Below the pieces are notes generated by a model. That model was given only the letters and a program-made list of their open reading frames with translations, was not told where the DNA came from and did no database searches. A program made the translations under genes and the position numbers. From Chlorobiaceae bacterium (GTDB taxonomy: Bacteria > Bacteroidota > Chlorobiia > Chlorobiales > Chlorobiaceae), in NCBI GenBank assembly GCA_013334965.1, contig JAAXWO010000003.1, forward strand, positions 1 to 64,000: DNA of 64,000 bases, written 5' to 3'. Position 1 is the stretch's first letter; each line of letters starts with the position of its first letter. Positions 53,430-63,941 of this stretch are shown piece after piece.

Positions 53430-53461
53430 TTTGAATAACTAAAAGCTTTTCATTAAATTTG
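53430..53461 (+). promoter_or_regulatory. Bacteroidota-type promoter of atpA
   Basis: TTTG (53430-53433), a 20-bp spacer and TAAATTTG (53454-53461) match the TTTG-N19/20-TAnnTTTG consensus exactly. The element lies 97 bp before the atpA start. Confidence 0.65.
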
Positions 53462-53557
53462 GCTTTTATTTTTTGGAGGGATATGGGCCGTAGCCAATTT
53501 CAAAAGAAGGTACGGAGAATCTTTTTCTTTTCTTAACAATAACCTATCGAATTCCAC

Positions 53558-55138
53558 ATGTCAACAACAGTCAGACCCGATGAGGTGTCATCCATCCTCC
53601 GCAAGCAGCTCGCGGGTTTCGAGTCGGAAGCGGATGTATATGATGTAGGAACCGTTCTGCAGGTCGGTGACGGTATCGCCCGTGTTTACGGCTTGTCTCA
53701 AGTCGCCGCTGGTGAGCTTCTCGAATTTCCACACAAGGTCATGGGGATGGCTTTGAACCTCGAAGAGGACAACGTCGGCGCAGTGCTTTTCGGCGAGTCC
53801 AACGCGGTCAAGGAAGGCGATACGGTTAAAAGGACCAACATCCTCGCATCGATCCCGGTCGGTGAAGCCATGCTCGGCAGGGTCATCAACCCTCTCGGCG
53901 AGCCTATCGACGGCAAGGGACCGATCAACACCGACATGCGCCTCCCTCTCGAACGCAGGGCGCCGGGTGTTATCTTCCGTAAATCCGTGCACGAACCGCT
54001 CCAGACCGGTCTCAAGGCTATCGACGCCATGATCCCGATCGGCCGCGGCCAGCGCGAGCTCATCATCGGCGATCGCCAGACAGGCAAGACCGCAGTTGCG
54101 CTCGACACCATCATCAACCAGAAAGGCAAAGGCGTTTTCTGCATCTATGTGGCAATCGGCCTGAAGGGTTCGACGGTCGCACAGGTGGTCAACACCCTTG
54201 AAAAATATGGCGCGATGGAGTACACCATCGTCATCTCGGCTACGGCATCCGATCCTGCACCGCTGCAGTTCATCGCTCCGTTCGCAGGTGCTACCCTCGG
54301 CGAATTTTTCCGTGACACCGGCCGCCACGCGCTGGTCGTTTATGACGATCTCTCCAAGCAGGCTGTCGCCTATCGCCAGCTTTCCCTGCTCCTCCGTCGT
54401 CCCCCGGGACGCGAAGCCTATCCCGGCGACGTGTTCTATCTGCACTCCCGCCTGCTGGAAAGGGCTGCAAAGATCACCGACGACATCGAGGTGGCCAAGA
54501 AAATGAACGATCTTCCCGAGCCACTGAAGCCGCTGGTCAAGGGTGGTGGCAGTCTTACGGCTCTTCCGGTCATCGAGACCCAGGCTGGTGACGTGTCGGC
54601 ATACATCCCGACCAACGTGATTTCGATCACCGACGGTCAGATCTTCCTTGAGTCGAACCTCTTCAACTCTGGCCAGAGGCCGGCTATCAACGTCGGTATC
54701 TCGGTTTCCCGCGTCGGCGGCGCCGCCCAGATCAAGGCCATGAAGAAGGTCGCCGGTACGCTTCGTCTTGATCTCGCCCAGTTCCGTGAGCTCGAGGCAT
54801 TCTCGAAGTTCGGTTCCGATCTCGACAAGACCACGAAGGCTCAGCTCGACAGGGGCGCCCGCCTGGTTGAAATCCTCAAGCAGGGTCAGTACATCCCGAT
54901 GCAGGTCGAAAAGCAGGTCGCCATCATCTTTGTCGGCACCCAGGGTATGCTCGATACGGTTGACCTGAAGTACATCCGCCGTTTCGAAGAAGATTTCCTG
55001 GCCATGCTCGAGCAGAAGCATCCCGAAATCCTGTCTACAATCGCCACAAGCGGTGCGCTTGAAGCCGATACGGCAGCCAAACTGAAAGATGTGGCTGAAA
55101 AATATATCAGCTCGTTCAAGGAGAAGCTGAAGGCTTAA
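53558..55138 (+). CDS. atpA: F1Fo ATP synthase alpha subunit
   Basis: The non-catalytic nucleotide-binding subunit of F1, 526 residues. It has the P-loop [15 protein letters not shown] (around residue 170) and the DELSEED-equivalent region at the N-terminus ([23 protein letters not shown]). [43 protein letters not shown] is almost invariant in the family, as are [11 protein letters not shown] and [11 protein letters not shown]. It is followed by atpG, while genes for delta, beta, epsilon and Fo subunits are not in the window. A split ATP synthase operon is consistent with green sulfur bacteria. Confidence 0.98.
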   Translation: MSTTVRPDEVSSILRKQLAGFESEADVYDVGTVLQVGDGIARVYGLSQVAAGELLEFPHKVMGMALNLEEDNVGAVLFGESNAVKEGDTVKRTNILASIPVGEAMLGRVINPLGEPIDGKGPINTDMRLPLERRAPGVIFRKSVHEPLQTGLKAIDAMIPIGRGQRELIIGDRQTGKTAVALDTIINQKGKGVFCIYVAIGLKGSTVAQVVNTLEKYGAMEYTIVISATASDPAPLQFIAPFAGATLGEFFRDTGRHALVVYDDLSKQAVAYRQLSLLLRRPPGREAYPGDVFYLHSRLLERAAKITDDIEVAKKMNDLPEPLKPLVKGGGSLTALPVIETQAGDVSAYIPTNVISITDGQIFLESNLFNSGQRPAINVGISVSRVGGAAQIKAMKKVAGTLRLDLAQFRELEAFSKFGSDLDKTTKAQLDRGARLVEILKQGQYIPMQVEKQVAIIFVGTQGMLDTVDLKYIRRFEEDFLAMLEQKHPEILSTIATSGALEADTAAKLKDVAEKYISSFKEKLKA

Positions 55139-55220
55139 GGGCAAGAGTAAAGCAGACGTTTCCAGAAAATAGGGGGCGTCTGCAAGTTTTTCGGCAATAC
55201 CTAACAATGTATCGGAATAC

Positions 55221-56096
55221 ATGCCTACTTTAAAGGACATACGCATACGCCTCAAGGGTATCAAATCTACGCAGCAGGTAACCAAGGCCATGAAAATGGT
55301 CGCGGCAGCAAAGCTGAGAAGGGCTCAGGACAGGGCCATTCAGGCTCGTCCGTATGCCAGGAAGCTGAAGGATATGCTCTCCTCCCTGTCATCCAAGGTT
55401 GATACATCGCTCAATCCGTTGCTCTCTCCGCGCGAAGACGTGAAGAAAGTGCTGGTCATCCTCGTCACCTCCGACAGGGGCCTTTGCGGCGGTTTCAACA
55501 CCAATATCATCAAGATGGCCCAGAAGGTCATCCATGAAGATTATGCCGACCTGTACGCGAAGGGCGGAATCACCATGATCTGCGCAGGCGCGAGAGGCAG
55601 CGACTTTTTCCGCAAGAGGGGATACAACATTACGGCGGCTTATCCCGGCGTGTTCCAGAACCTCGATTTCAGCAAGGCAAAGGAGATTGCCGAGACCGCT
55701 TCCAGGATGTACCTGAGCGGTGAAGTTGACCGGGTCGTACTGGTTTACAACGAGTTCAAGTCGGTGCTTGCCCCCAACCTGAAGACTGAACAGCTGTTGC
55801 CGATCTCTCCCGAGCAGGGTTCAGGCGACGGAGGAAGCGAGTACATCTACGAACCCTCTCCGGCAGCGATTATCGACGTGCTGGTGCCGAAGCACCTCAA
55901 TACCCAGGTATGGAGGGTCATGCTGGAGTCCAACGCCGCCGAGCAGGCTGCACGAATGGCAGCGATGGATTCGGCTACGGAAAACGCGAAGGAGCTCATC
56001 AGGGCGCTGAACATCAGTTATAACAGGGCTCGTCAGGCAGCCATCACCAAGGAGCTGAGCGAAATCGTCGCCGGCGCCGATGCGTTGAAGCAGTGA
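55221..56096 (+). CDS. atpG: F1Fo ATP synthase gamma subunit
   Basis: The central rotor shaft of F1, 291 residues, 82 bp after atpA. The N-terminal helix ([30 protein letters not shown]) and C-terminal helix ([21 protein letters not shown]-like segment with [22 protein letters not shown]) are the conserved coiled coil. The middle part holds the [10 protein letters not shown] motif. A terminator at 56124-56158 closes the operon. Confidence 0.97.
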   Translation: MPTLKDIRIRLKGIKSTQQVTKAMKMVAAAKLRRAQDRAIQARPYARKLKDMLSSLSSKVDTSLNPLLSPREDVKKVLVILVTSDRGLCGGFNTNIIKMAQKVIHEDYADLYAKGGITMICAGARGSDFFRKRGYNITAAYPGVFQNLDFSKAKEIAETASRMYLSGEVDRVVLVYNEFKSVLAPNLKTEQLLPISPEQGSGDGGSEYIYEPSPAAIIDVLVPKHLNTQVWRVMLESNAAEQAARMAAMDSATENAKELIRALNISYNRARQAAITKELSEIVAGADALKQ

Positions 56097-56123
56097 CAGG
56101 CCTGAAAGAGACAGCCATTTACA

Positions 56124-56158
56124 AGAAAGCGCCCGTACAAAGGGCGCTTTCTGTTTTT
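56124..56158 (+). terminator. rho-independent terminator of the atpA-atpG operon
   Basis: AGAAAGCGCCC (56124-56134) pairs perfectly with 56142-56152 (loop of 7) and is followed by GTTTTT. It lies 28 bp after the atpG stop. Confidence 0.92.
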
Positions 56159-56254
56159 AAGGGCCGGTTAAATATCGAAATAGGGCGTTCCCGGCTTGTA
56201 TAATTCATTCGGCCATGAGAAATTAAGGGAGTTCGAAATCACAGTAACGCAGCA

Positions 56255-58720
56255 ATGTTGAGCATGAGAGTATACAAGTTCGGAGGCTCGTCGATCGGGT
56301 CGGCCGCAAAGATCAGGAACGTAGCGGGAATCATCAGGGACGGATTGTCCCATACGCCTCTCGTGGTCGTTGTGTCAGCGGTGTGGAAGGTGACAGACAT
56401 GCTTTCCGAGGCCGCGGCGCTCGCTGCAAAGGGCGATATCGCCTATCTTGAAAAACTCGGGGAGATCTTTTCGTTGCACGATTCGATCGTTCGTGACCTG
56501 TTTCATGACGACACTTCGGAGGCGGACGCCTGGCTTGAAGGTCTGATGATGGAGCTTCATGATGTCGTTCATGGCGTCTATATGCTCAAAGAGCTTTCAG
56601 ACAGAAACCTCGCGCTGATCCTGAGTTTCGGCGAACGCCTGTCGAGCTGGATCGTCAGCCGTCATCTGCAGCACTCAGGCACGGCATCGGTCTGTGTCGA
56701 TGCCCGTGAACTGATCGTGACCGATGACAATTACTGTTACGCCAAGGTCGATACCCAGGCTACCGGGAAATCGATCAGGGAGCGCCTCCGCTCATTCGAT
56801 GCAGTTCCCGTGGTTACAGGTTTCATCGCTTCGGCTGCTGACGGTGCCGTCACCAACCTTGGACGGGGGGGCTCAGACTATACGGCCACGATTCTTGGAG
56901 CGGTGCTCCATGCTTCGGAGGTATGGATCTGGACCGATGTGGACGGGTTCTACAGCGCCGATCCCAAACGGGTTCGTGATGCGCGTGTGATTCCATACAT
57001 CAGCTATGCTGAAGCCAAGGAGCTTTCACATGCCGGCGCCAAGGTGCTCCATCCGCTCGCCGTTCAGCCGGCGATGAAGGCCGGGATTCCCGTGCTGATC
57101 AGGAACAGCTTCAACCCGGAGGCTCCCGGCACGAGGATTGAGCATGAACCTGCAGTCAGGACAGCGCTTCCGCGTCCTGTTACCGGGCTTACGTCGATAA
57201 ACCATGTTGTGTTGCTCAATCTTTCTGGCAGCGGTATGGCCGGGGTTCCCGGTACCGCTTCCCGACTGTTCAGCTGCCTTGCCACGCACAATATCAACGT
57301 CATCTTCATTTCGCAGGCCTCTTCAGAACAGTCCATCAGCCTTGCCATCGCGCCGGGACAGGCCTCGATGGCGAAAAAGGTGCTGGAGGAGGAGTATGCC
57401 CCCGAGATAGACGCCCGCCGGATCGATCCGGTCCATGTCCGCCGAAACCTGGCCATGGTAGCTGTCGTTGGCAACAAGATGTCCGGTCATCCAGGGGTTT
57501 CTGCCCAGCTTTTCGAGACGCTCGGCAAGAACGGAATCAACGTGATCGCCGTAGCCCAGGGGGCCAACGAGATGAACATCTCCCTGGTCATCGACAGCAG
57601 CGACGAAGACAAGGCGCTGAACTGCATCCATGAGTCGTTTTTCCTGTCCATGCGCAAGGTGCATGTTTTCATCACCGGCACCGGCACGATCGCCAAAAGC
57701 CTGATCAGCCAGATCCGGGCGCACCGCCTCACGCTCCAGCAGGAAAAGGACCTTGATATCGTGGTTTGCGGCCTGGCCAACACCCGATCGGTAGCGTTGG
57801 ACACCAACGGGCTGGACCTCGGCCATTGGCATGAAGCCATGAAGCCGCGTGAGGGGTATGACGGCATTGGCGAATATGTCCGCATGATCAGGGAGCTGAA
57901 CCTGCACAACACCATCGTCGTCGATTGCACGGCAAGCACCAGGGTAGCCGAAGCCTATCCGGGGCTTCTCCAGTCAAACATTTCCGTCGCCACGGCAAAC
58001 AAGCTCGGCATGGCCGGTCCGTGGGAGCTGTACCGCAGCATCATGGATGCGCAGCGTTCGAGCAATGCCAGGTTCCTCTATGAAACCAACGTTGGCGCGG
58101 GACTCCCGATCATCAACACCCTCAACGACCTCAAGAACAGCGGTGACAAGATCATCTGTATCGAAGGGGTGCTGTCGGGCACGCTGAGCTTTATTTTCAA
58201 CGAACTGCGCAAAGGGGGACGGTTCAGCGAGGTCGTCCGGAAGGCAAAGGAGGCCGGCTACACAGAACCCGATCCTCGTGACGACCTGTCCGGCGCGGAT
58301 TTCGCCAGGAAGCTGCTCATCCTCGGGCGTGAGCTGGGGTACCATCTCGAATACGACGATGTCGAGTGCGAAAGCCTTGTGCCGGAATCGTGCCGCGGGG
58401 AGATGACTCCGGCTGAGTTCCTTGACCGTCTCGCGGATGTTGACGACTGGTATGCGCAAGAGATTGAAAATGCCGGTGCCGAAGGAATGACGATCGCCTT
58501 CACCGGCGAGCTCAAGGACGGAAAGGCGAAAGTCGGCCTCAAACGGGTTCCCTTGCAGAGCCCGGTGGCCGGGCTGAACGGTACCGAGAATCTTGTGGTT
58601 TTCACGACCGACAGGTATCTGAAGACGCCGCTCGTGGTCAAGGGGCCCGGGGCTGGCGGAGAAGTGACGGCAGGCGGGGTTTTCGCCGACATTCTCAGGA
58701 TTGCAGGGTACCTCATTTAA
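56255..58720 (+). CDS. thrA: bifunctional aspartate kinase / homoserine dehydrogenase
   Basis: The 821-residue fusion enzyme catalyses the first and third steps of threonine/methionine synthesis. Aspartate kinase occupies ~1-300 (VYKFGGSSIGSAAKI, GFIASAADGAVTNLGRGGSDYTATILG), two ACT regulatory domains ~310-460 (threonine feedback expected), and homoserine dehydrogenase ~465-821 (nucleotide-binding GTGTIAKSLI, catalytic region EGVLSGTLSFIFNEL and the Asp/Lys segment GYTEPDPRDDLSGADFARKLLIL). Starts at 56255 and 56264 are both possible. It is followed by cinA after 12 bp. Confidence 0.96.
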   Translation: MLSMRVYKFGGSSIGSAAKIRNVAGIIRDGLSHTPLVVVVSAVWKVTDMLSEAAALAAKGDIAYLEKLGEIFSLHDSIVRDLFHDDTSEADAWLEGLMMELHDVVHGVYMLKELSDRNLALILSFGERLSSWIVSRHLQHSGTASVCVDARELIVTDDNYCYAKVDTQATGKSIRERLRSFDAVPVVTGFIASAADGAVTNLGRGGSDYTATILGAVLHASEVWIWTDVDGFYSADPKRVRDARVIPYISYAEAKELSHAGAKVLHPLAVQPAMKAGIPVLIRNSFNPEAPGTRIEHEPAVRTALPRPVTGLTSINHVVLLNLSGSGMAGVPGTASRLFSCLATHNINVIFISQASSEQSISLAIAPGQASMAKKVLEEEYAPEIDARRIDPVHVRRNLAMVAVVGNKMSGHPGVSAQLFETLGKNGINVIAVAQGANEMNISLVIDSSDEDKALNCIHESFFLSMRKVHVFITGTGTIAKSLISQIRAHRLTLQQEKDLDIVVCGLANTRSVALDTNGLDLGHWHEAMKPREGYDGIGEYVRMIRELNLHNTIVVDCTASTRVAEAYPGLLQSNISVATANKLGMAGPWELYRSIMDAQRSSNARFLYETNVGAGLPIINTLNDLKNSGDKIICIEGVLSGTLSFIFNELRKGGRFSEVVRKAKEAGYTEPDPRDDLSGADFARKLLILGRELGYHLEYDDVECESLVPESCRGEMTPAEFLDRLADVDDWYAQEIENAGAEGMTIAFTGELKDGKAKVGLKRVPLQSPVAGLNGTENLVVFTTDRYLKTPLVVKGPGAGGEVTAGGVFADILRIAGYLI

Positions 58721-58732
58721 TCAGGCAAGGTC

Positions 58733-60004
58733 ATGAAGGCTGACATCATCTCGATTGGGGACGAGCTGCTCAAGGGGCACCGGGTCAACACCAACGCTCC
58801 GTTCATCGCAATCGAACTGGGCAGGATCGGCATCCCTGTGAACAGGATCATCACCTGTTCGGACGATCCGAAGGCGATCCGCGACACCGTCACCGACTCG
58901 CTCGGCGATGCGGAGCTCGTGCTGGTGACCGGCGGGCTCGGACCGACCAGGGACGACAGGACCAGGACGGTGGTGCAGGAGCTTCTCGGCAGGGGACTTG
59001 TTTCAGATCCCGGGTCATACGAACGGATCGTGGATATCTTCCGGAAGCGCGGGCGCGAAGTGACCGAAACCATGCGTGACCAGGCCCTGGTGATCGACGG
59101 TTCCGTGACGATCCCCAACACGAAAGGTACCGCTCCCGGGATGATCATCGATTGCGGCGAAGCGTTCGGCAACCGTCACCTCGTTCTCATGCCCGGCGTC
59201 CCGGCTGAGATGGAGGCCATGATGAAGCTGACCGTCATTCCGTTCTTCACGCCCATGTCGGGGGCTTTCATTCGGCACACGCCGATCATGACCATGGGTA
59301 TCGGCGAGACCCAGCTTGCGGGCATGATCGTTGATGTGGAGGACGGCATGCCGGAGCATACGACGCTATCCTACCTGCCGCACGCCGCAGGAGTCAGCCT
59401 GATGGTGAGCACTTCAGGAACGGATCGGCAGGCGGTCGAAGATGAAAACCGGCGCATCGTCGACGCTATCGTCTCAAGGGCGGGGGCCTTCGTTTATGCT
59501 ACTGCCGATGAAACGCTCGAAGAGGTTGTCGTTCGGACGCTGATAGAGCGGGGGTTGAGGGTTGCCGTAGCGGAATCATGCACGGGCGGACTCGTTTCGA
59601 GTCGCCTGACAGACGTGCCCGGTTCGTCGGAATGTTTTCTTCGGGGATTGGTGACCTACAGCAACGAAGCCAAGGAGGATCTGCTCGGCGTCGACGCAGA
59701 AACCATCCGCCTTCACGGAGCTGTCAGCGAATCGGTTGCTTCTGAAATGGCGCGGGGATGTCTCAGGAAAAGCGGGGTGGATATCGCCGTGGCGACCACC
59801 GGCATTGCCGGTCCTGGGGGCGGTTCCCCCGAAAAACCTGTCGGCACGGTCTGTGTCGCTGTCGCTTCGAAGTTTGGGGAGGGGGCGCTGCAGGTAGAAG
59901 CTTCGACGTTTACCATGCACGGAGACCGTCGCCTGAACAAGGCGAGGTTCAGCGAGGCGGCCCTGAGGGCTCTGCTCGCACGGCTCAGGAGCTTCTCCGT
60001 TTGA
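58733..60004 (+). CDS. cinA: CinA family protein (NMN deamidase / ADP-ribose pyrophosphatase type)
   Basis: The 423-residue protein has two domains. The N-terminal MoCF-like domain (~1-170) begins [24 protein letters not shown] and has [14 protein letters not shown]. The C-terminal CinA domain (~260-423) contains [23 protein letters not shown] and [20 protein letters not shown]. CinA proteins recycle pyridine nucleotides by deamidating NMN and can hydrolyse ADP-ribose. The name comes from competence induction but implies no competence role here. It is 12 bp after thrA, probably cotranscribed. Confidence 0.94.
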   Translation: MKADIISIGDELLKGHRVNTNAPFIAIELGRIGIPVNRIITCSDDPKAIRDTVTDSLGDAELVLVTGGLGPTRDDRTRTVVQELLGRGLVSDPGSYERIVDIFRKRGREVTETMRDQALVIDGSVTIPNTKGTAPGMIIDCGEAFGNRHLVLMPGVPAEMEAMMKLTVIPFFTPMSGAFIRHTPIMTMGIGETQLAGMIVDVEDGMPEHTTLSYLPHAAGVSLMVSTSGTDRQAVEDENRRIVDAIVSRAGAFVYATADETLEEVVVRTLIERGLRVAVAESCTGGLVSSRLTDVPGSSECFLRGLVTYSNEAKEDLLGVDAETIRLHGAVSESVASEMARGCLRKSGVDIAVATTGIAGPGGGSPEKPVGTVCVAVASKFGEGALQVEASTFTMHGDRRLNKARFSEAALRALLARLRSFSV

Positions 60005-60140
60005 TCTTTTCACCGCTTCCGGAACTCTCGGGAGCCAGGGAGAATTAGGATAATGCATACAGTTGCCCGATTCTGAAATCCCGGTCATCCGGTAAAGTCC
60101 TCTCACCCGTTTCGCAGAAAACCGATAAACGCATAACGTC

Positions 60141-60872
60141 ATGAATCGATTAATCATCATTATGCTTTCGGCGATCCTGCTGTCATCATCAGTAAAGGCA
60201 TATTGCGATACCGTAATCGCTCCACAGCAGCTGTTGGACTGGAAGGCTGCTGCGGCCCAGGGCGATGCTGCGGCCCAGAACAAACTCGGGTTGATCTATT
60301 CGATGGGTCAGGGGGTGAGGCAGGATTATGCTGAAGCGCTCAGCTGGTACAAACTGGGGGCTGCGCAGGGAAACGCGAGCGCACAGAATAATATCGGGAT
60401 ATTTTACTCCGAGGGACTTGGGGTGAACCAGAATTATATCGAAGCCATGAAGTGGTACCAGCTGGCGGCTAACAAGGGCGATGCTGACGCCGCGGTCAAT
60501 CTCGGCATCATGTACCTTGAAGGCCAGGGTGTCAGGAAGGACTATCCTGAAGCCATGAAATGGTTTAAGATTTCAGCGGATCAGGGCAACGCCAACGCGC
60601 AGGTCAATATCGGCTGGATGTACCACGATGGTACGGGCATCGCCCGGGACTACGCTGAAGCGATGAAGTGGTTCCTCCTTGCCGCTGCGCAGGGCCAGGA
60701 GCAGGCGCAGTTCAGCATCGGCGACATGTACGAGAAGGGAGAGGGGGTGAAGCAGGATTTCAACGTAGCGATGGAGTGGTATAAAAAGGCATGTGACAAA
60801 GGTTCCAGGGCCGGATGCATCAGCTTGCAGAAGCTGAAAGCTGCGGGATACGGACCGCAACCCCTTCCCTGA
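60141..60872 (+). CDS. exported Sel1-repeat protein
   Basis: The 243-residue precursor has a signal peptide (hydrophobic run to ~residue 20, cleavage near VKAYC) and about five 36-residue Sel1-like repeats (pattern GxxYxxGxGVxxDYxEAMKWYxxAAxQGxAxAQ). Like TPRs these form a helical solenoid for protein contacts. The mature protein has a second small cysteine pair near the C-terminus (KACDKGSRAGC). Partner and role are unknown. Confidence 0.9.
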   Translation: MNRLIIIMLSAILLSSSVKAYCDTVIAPQQLLDWKAAAAQGDAAAQNKLGLIYSMGQGVRQDYAEALSWYKLGAAQGNASAQNNIGIFYSEGLGVNQNYIEAMKWYQLAANKGDADAAVNLGIMYLEGQGVRKDYPEAMKWFKISADQGNANAQVNIGWMYHDGTGIARDYAEAMKWFLLAAAQGQEQAQFSIGDMYEKGEGVKQDFNVAMEWYKKACDKGSRAGCISLQKLKAAGYGPQPLP

Positions 60873-61068
60873 TGACGGATAAAACCCGCATTCGGTTTTA
60901 TTAACCCACGGTAAAGCGCCCCCGAAATGCTTATATTTTTTCGGCTGGCCGTTTTCGGACGATCGGTCGACACTCGGTTGTTATGGCGAATTTGTGACCG
61001 GTTTGCTGCATGAAGCCCTGAAAAGCCCATGTGAGATGGTTACCGAAAGAAAATCGTGATTCTGCTTT

Positions 61069-62946
61069 ATGGCCTCCATTACAAAACTTCCTGATATCGT
61101 TGCCAACAAAATCTCGGCTGGCGAGGTTGTGCAGCGGCCAGCCTCAGTGGTCAAGGAGCTGCTGGAGAACTCAATCGATTCAGGCGCATCCCGCATCACC
61201 GTCGTCATCAGGGATGCCGGCAAGCAGCTTATCCAGATCATTGACAACGGCTGCGGCATGGGCAGTGAAGATGCCCGGCTCAGCGTCGAGCGGTTCGCCA
61301 CAAGCAAAATAACCGGCGTGGAAGATCTTGACGCCCTCATGACCCTCGGGTTCAGGGGCGAAGCGCTGGCAAGCATATCGTCTGTTTCACATTTCGAACT
61401 CAAAACCCGCAGGGCAGCCGACCAGCTCGGAACCCTTGTCAGGAGCGACGGCGGAGTCATGGATGGTCCCGAGCCGGTGCAGTGCGAGGCAGGTACCATG
61501 ATTTCCGTCAGGAACCTTTTTTTCAACGTTCCTGCACGTCGCAAGTTCCTGAAATCCAACGCCACCGAGTTCAAGCACATCCATGAAACGGTCAAGGCCC
61601 TGGTACTGGCTTATCCGGAAATCGAGTGGCGAATGATCAACGACGACGACGAACTTTTTCATTTCCGCACTCCCGACGTGCGTGAACGGTTGAACGTTTT
61701 TTACGGCGAGGGGTTCGGCGACAGCCTCATCGAGGTAACCGAAGACAACGACTACCTCTCTATCGGAGGCTATCTCGGCAAGCCCGGCATGATGCTCCGG
61801 CAGAAGCATGACCAGTATTTCTACATCAACCGGCGCATCGTCCAGAACAGGATGCTGGTCCAGGCCGTACAGCAGGCTTACGGCGATCTTCTCGAAGAGC
61901 GCCAGTCTCCGTTTGCTCTGATTTTCCTCGGCATCGACCCGTCCAGGGTCGATGTGAACGTGCATCCTGCAAAGCTGGAGGTGCGGTTCGAGGACGAACG
62001 AAACGTCAGGAACATGGTCTATCCGGTCATCAAACGGGCGGTCCAGCTGCACGATTTTTCCCCTGAGGCAACGTCATCCTTTTCAGGACAGGGTTTTTCA
62101 CCGGTATCGGGTTTCTCCGGGGGAGCAGACAGGAGGCTCGAATTCCCTTCGTTCTCCGGTAAGGCATCAACCACCGGAGATCTCTACAGGAGCTACAGCC
62201 AGGGGGCCTTCAGCCATTCCGCCGAATCCAACCCGCTGCCGGCCGCTGACCTTTTTCCGGGTCTTGCAGCTTCCAGCCCCTCGGTTGAAGAGCGCTATAC
62301 GGTGAACGAGGTCGGCCTGACGCCATCTTCCGGCCAGCCGCCCCTCGACGATGATGCGAGCAGGCTGACGGCCGACAAGGAGCCGAAGATCTGGCAGCTT
62401 CACAACAAGTATATCGTCTGCCAGATCAAGACCGGCCTGATGATCATCGACCAGCATGTCGCCCACGAACGGGTGCTTTATGAGCGGGCCATCGACGTCA
62501 TGAACGAAGAGGTGCCGAACTCCCAGCAGCTCCTGTTTCCCCAGAAGATCGACCTCAAGGCCTGGCAGTACGAGATTTATGAAGAGATCAGCGAGGAGAT
62601 CTACCGCCTCGGGTTCAACATCAGGCCGTTCGGCGGCATGAGCGTCATGATCGAAGGTGTGCCTCCTGACGTGCGTGACGGCACCGAGTCGACGATCCTG
62701 CAGGACATGATCGCCGAGTACCAGGAGAACGCTTCGAAGCTGAAGCTCGAAAAGAGGGATAACCTCGCGAAGTCATACTCCTGCCGGAACGCCATCATGA
62801 CCGGACAGAAGCTGAACGTCGACGAAATGAGAATGCTGATCGACAGGCTGTTCGCAACCCGCATGCCCTATGTCTGTCCCCATGGCAGGCCTGTCATCAT
62901 CAGGCTTTCGCTGGATGAGCTTGACAGGATGTTCGGTCGGAAGTAA
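61069..62946 (+). CDS. mutL: DNA mismatch repair protein MutL
   Basis: A 625-residue GHKL ATPase that couples mismatch recognition to strand incision. N-terminal motifs are ELLENSIDSGA, IDNGCGM and GFRGEALASI. The C-terminal dimerisation domain contains DQHVAHERVLYERA, which fits the endonuclease motif DQHA(x)2E(x)4E with Val for Ala, and CPHGRPVIIRLS. This indicates the latent endonuclease type of MutL found in bacteria without MutH. The middle linker (~330-430) is low-complexity and Ser/Pro-rich. A 9-bp repeat array follows the gene. Confidence 0.96.
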   Translation: MASITKLPDIVANKISAGEVVQRPASVVKELLENSIDSGASRITVVIRDAGKQLIQIIDNGCGMGSEDARLSVERFATSKITGVEDLDALMTLGFRGEALASISSVSHFELKTRRAADQLGTLVRSDGGVMDGPEPVQCEAGTMISVRNLFFNVPARRKFLKSNATEFKHIHETVKALVLAYPEIEWRMINDDDELFHFRTPDVRERLNVFYGEGFGDSLIEVTEDNDYLSIGGYLGKPGMMLRQKHDQYFYINRRIVQNRMLVQAVQQAYGDLLEERQSPFALIFLGIDPSRVDVNVHPAKLEVRFEDERNVRNMVYPVIKRAVQLHDFSPEATSSFSGQGFSPVSGFSGGADRRLEFPSFSGKASTTGDLYRSYSQGAFSHSAESNPLPAADLFPGLAASSPSVEERYTVNEVGLTPSSGQPPLDDDASRLTADKEPKIWQLHNKYIVCQIKTGLMIIDQHVAHERVLYERAIDVMNEEVPNSQQLLFPQKIDLKAWQYEIYEEISEEIYRLGFNIRPFGGMSVMIEGVPPDVRDGTESTILQDMIAEYQENASKLKLEKRDNLAKSYSCRNAIMTGQKLNVDEMRMLIDRLFATRMPYVCPHGRPVIIRLSLDELDRMFGRK

Positions 62947-62971
62947 GGGGGGGAATCTCGGGAATGTAAGA

Positions 62972-63007
62972 ATGGACGTTATGGACTGAATGGACGGGAT
63001 GGACAAA
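62972..63007. repeat. 9-bp tandem repeat (ATGGACnnn) x 4
   Basis: ATGGAC occurs at 62972, 62981, 62990 and 62999, each followed by three variable bases (GTT, TGA, GGG, AAA). The core and period equal those of the array at 49574-49627 read on the opposite strand. It begins 26 bp after the mutL stop. Confidence 0.85.
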
Positions 63008-63110
63008 AGAGAAAGAACTTGCGCGACTGAGTTTATGCTGAGTACCTGTCGTTGTGGAGAATTTGTTTCTTTGCGCTCTTGTTCGTACATTAACGCCGAA
63101 AGGACTCCAT

Positions 63111-63183
63111 ACCCTTGTAGCTCAGAGGATAGAGCAGCAGTTTCCTAAACTGTTGGTCGGCAGTTCGAGTCTGCCCAAGGGTA
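63111..63183 (+). tRNA. tRNA-Arg (anticodon CCT)
   Basis: A full cloverleaf folds by eye. The acceptor stem is ACCCTTG (63111-63117) with CAAGGGT (63176-63182) and discriminator A at 63183. The D stem is GCTC/GAGC, the anticodon stem GCAGT/ACTGT with loop TTCCTAA, and the T stem GGCAG/CTGCC with loop TTCGAGT. Anticodon CCT (63144-63146) reads AGG. CCA is not encoded. Confidence 0.96.
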
Positions 63184-63219
63184 CTCCTCACCACTCATGA
63201 GGCCGTCCATACGGAAAAA

Positions 63220-63250
63220 AACAGCAGGGCTCAACCCTGCTGTTTTTTTT
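63220..63250. terminator. bidirectional terminator between tRNA-Arg and the cytochrome c gene
   Basis: AACAGCAGGG (63220-63229) pairs perfectly with 63235-63244 (5-nt loop). An A-run precedes and a T-run follows, so it can end both the tRNA transcript and the minus-strand cytochrome gene. Confidence 0.92.
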
Positions 63251-63280
63251 GTGCCTCGGCCGTTTTCGTGACGGAACCGG

Positions 63281-63715
63281 TCATTGCTTGATGCAATCTC
63301 CCCTTCCGGCTCCCGGTCCCTGACCCCATTTTCCGGAACTGTTCTGGTCCCATACCCATGTGGCTACGGCAGTCAACTCCCCGTCGCCCAGTGGAACGGG
63401 CGGCATCATGCCGAACCGTGCAATCGCCTGGGGATCGGCCAGCACCTTATCCTCAGATGGCGATTTTATGAATGCGGCCATCCGCTTTATTCCTTCAGAT
63501 CTTGAAGATATTTTCTGGTGATAACGCGCCGAAATCGGGATGATGGGAGGTGCGGATTTCGGCGGAGGCGCTACAGAGTGGCATACGCTGCAGTTTTTGT
63601 CGAAAACGGCCTTTCCGTCCACAGCCGCTGACGCGGTTTGCGAAAAGGCGCCGGACATCGGGCTCGACAGGCCCAGGAGAAGGCCGGACAGGAGAATTTT
63701 TTCTACATGGTTCAT
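63281..63715 (-). CDS. small exported c-type cytochrome
   Basis: The 144-residue precursor has a signal peptide (hydrophobic run to about residue 27, cleavage near SQTASA). One heme-attachment motif, CSVCH, lies at about 42-46, and the likely axial Met is in FGMMPPVPLGDGELTAVATWV, the usual class I cytochrome c layout. The mature size is about 12 kDa. It probably acts as a periplasmic electron carrier. The C-terminus ends with a Gly-rich segment and one extra Cys (GRGDCIKQ). Confidence 0.88.
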   Translation of the reverse strand: MNHVEKILLSGLLLGLSSPMSGAFSQTASAAVDGKAVFDKNCSVCHSVAPPPKSAPPIIPISARYHQKISSRSEGIKRMAAFIKSPSEDKVLADPQAIARFGMMPPVPLGDGELTAVATWVWDQNSSGKWGQGPGAGRGDCIKQ

Positions 63716-63941
63716 GGTTCGTTCGTTTCATGGGTTTCAGGATCGATGCTTAACATCAGCGTCTGTCATCACATTCAAAATGTAGCGAAATATTGAGGAT
63801 TAACATTTCCCGGCTCAGCTTTTCCCGGCATGTCGGGCAATGATGAAGCACCTGAATGGGCGACATTATTATTTTCGTGGAGAATCGTAAATAATTATAC
63901 TTTCTGGACAGATCAGCCAACAGGAACCCGACATTACCCCC

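Noticed and set aside
53588-55291. 567-residue open frame antisense to atpA
   Set aside because: It mirrors atpA codon for codon, with no ribosome-binding site or recognisable domain; a by-product of GC-biased third positions.
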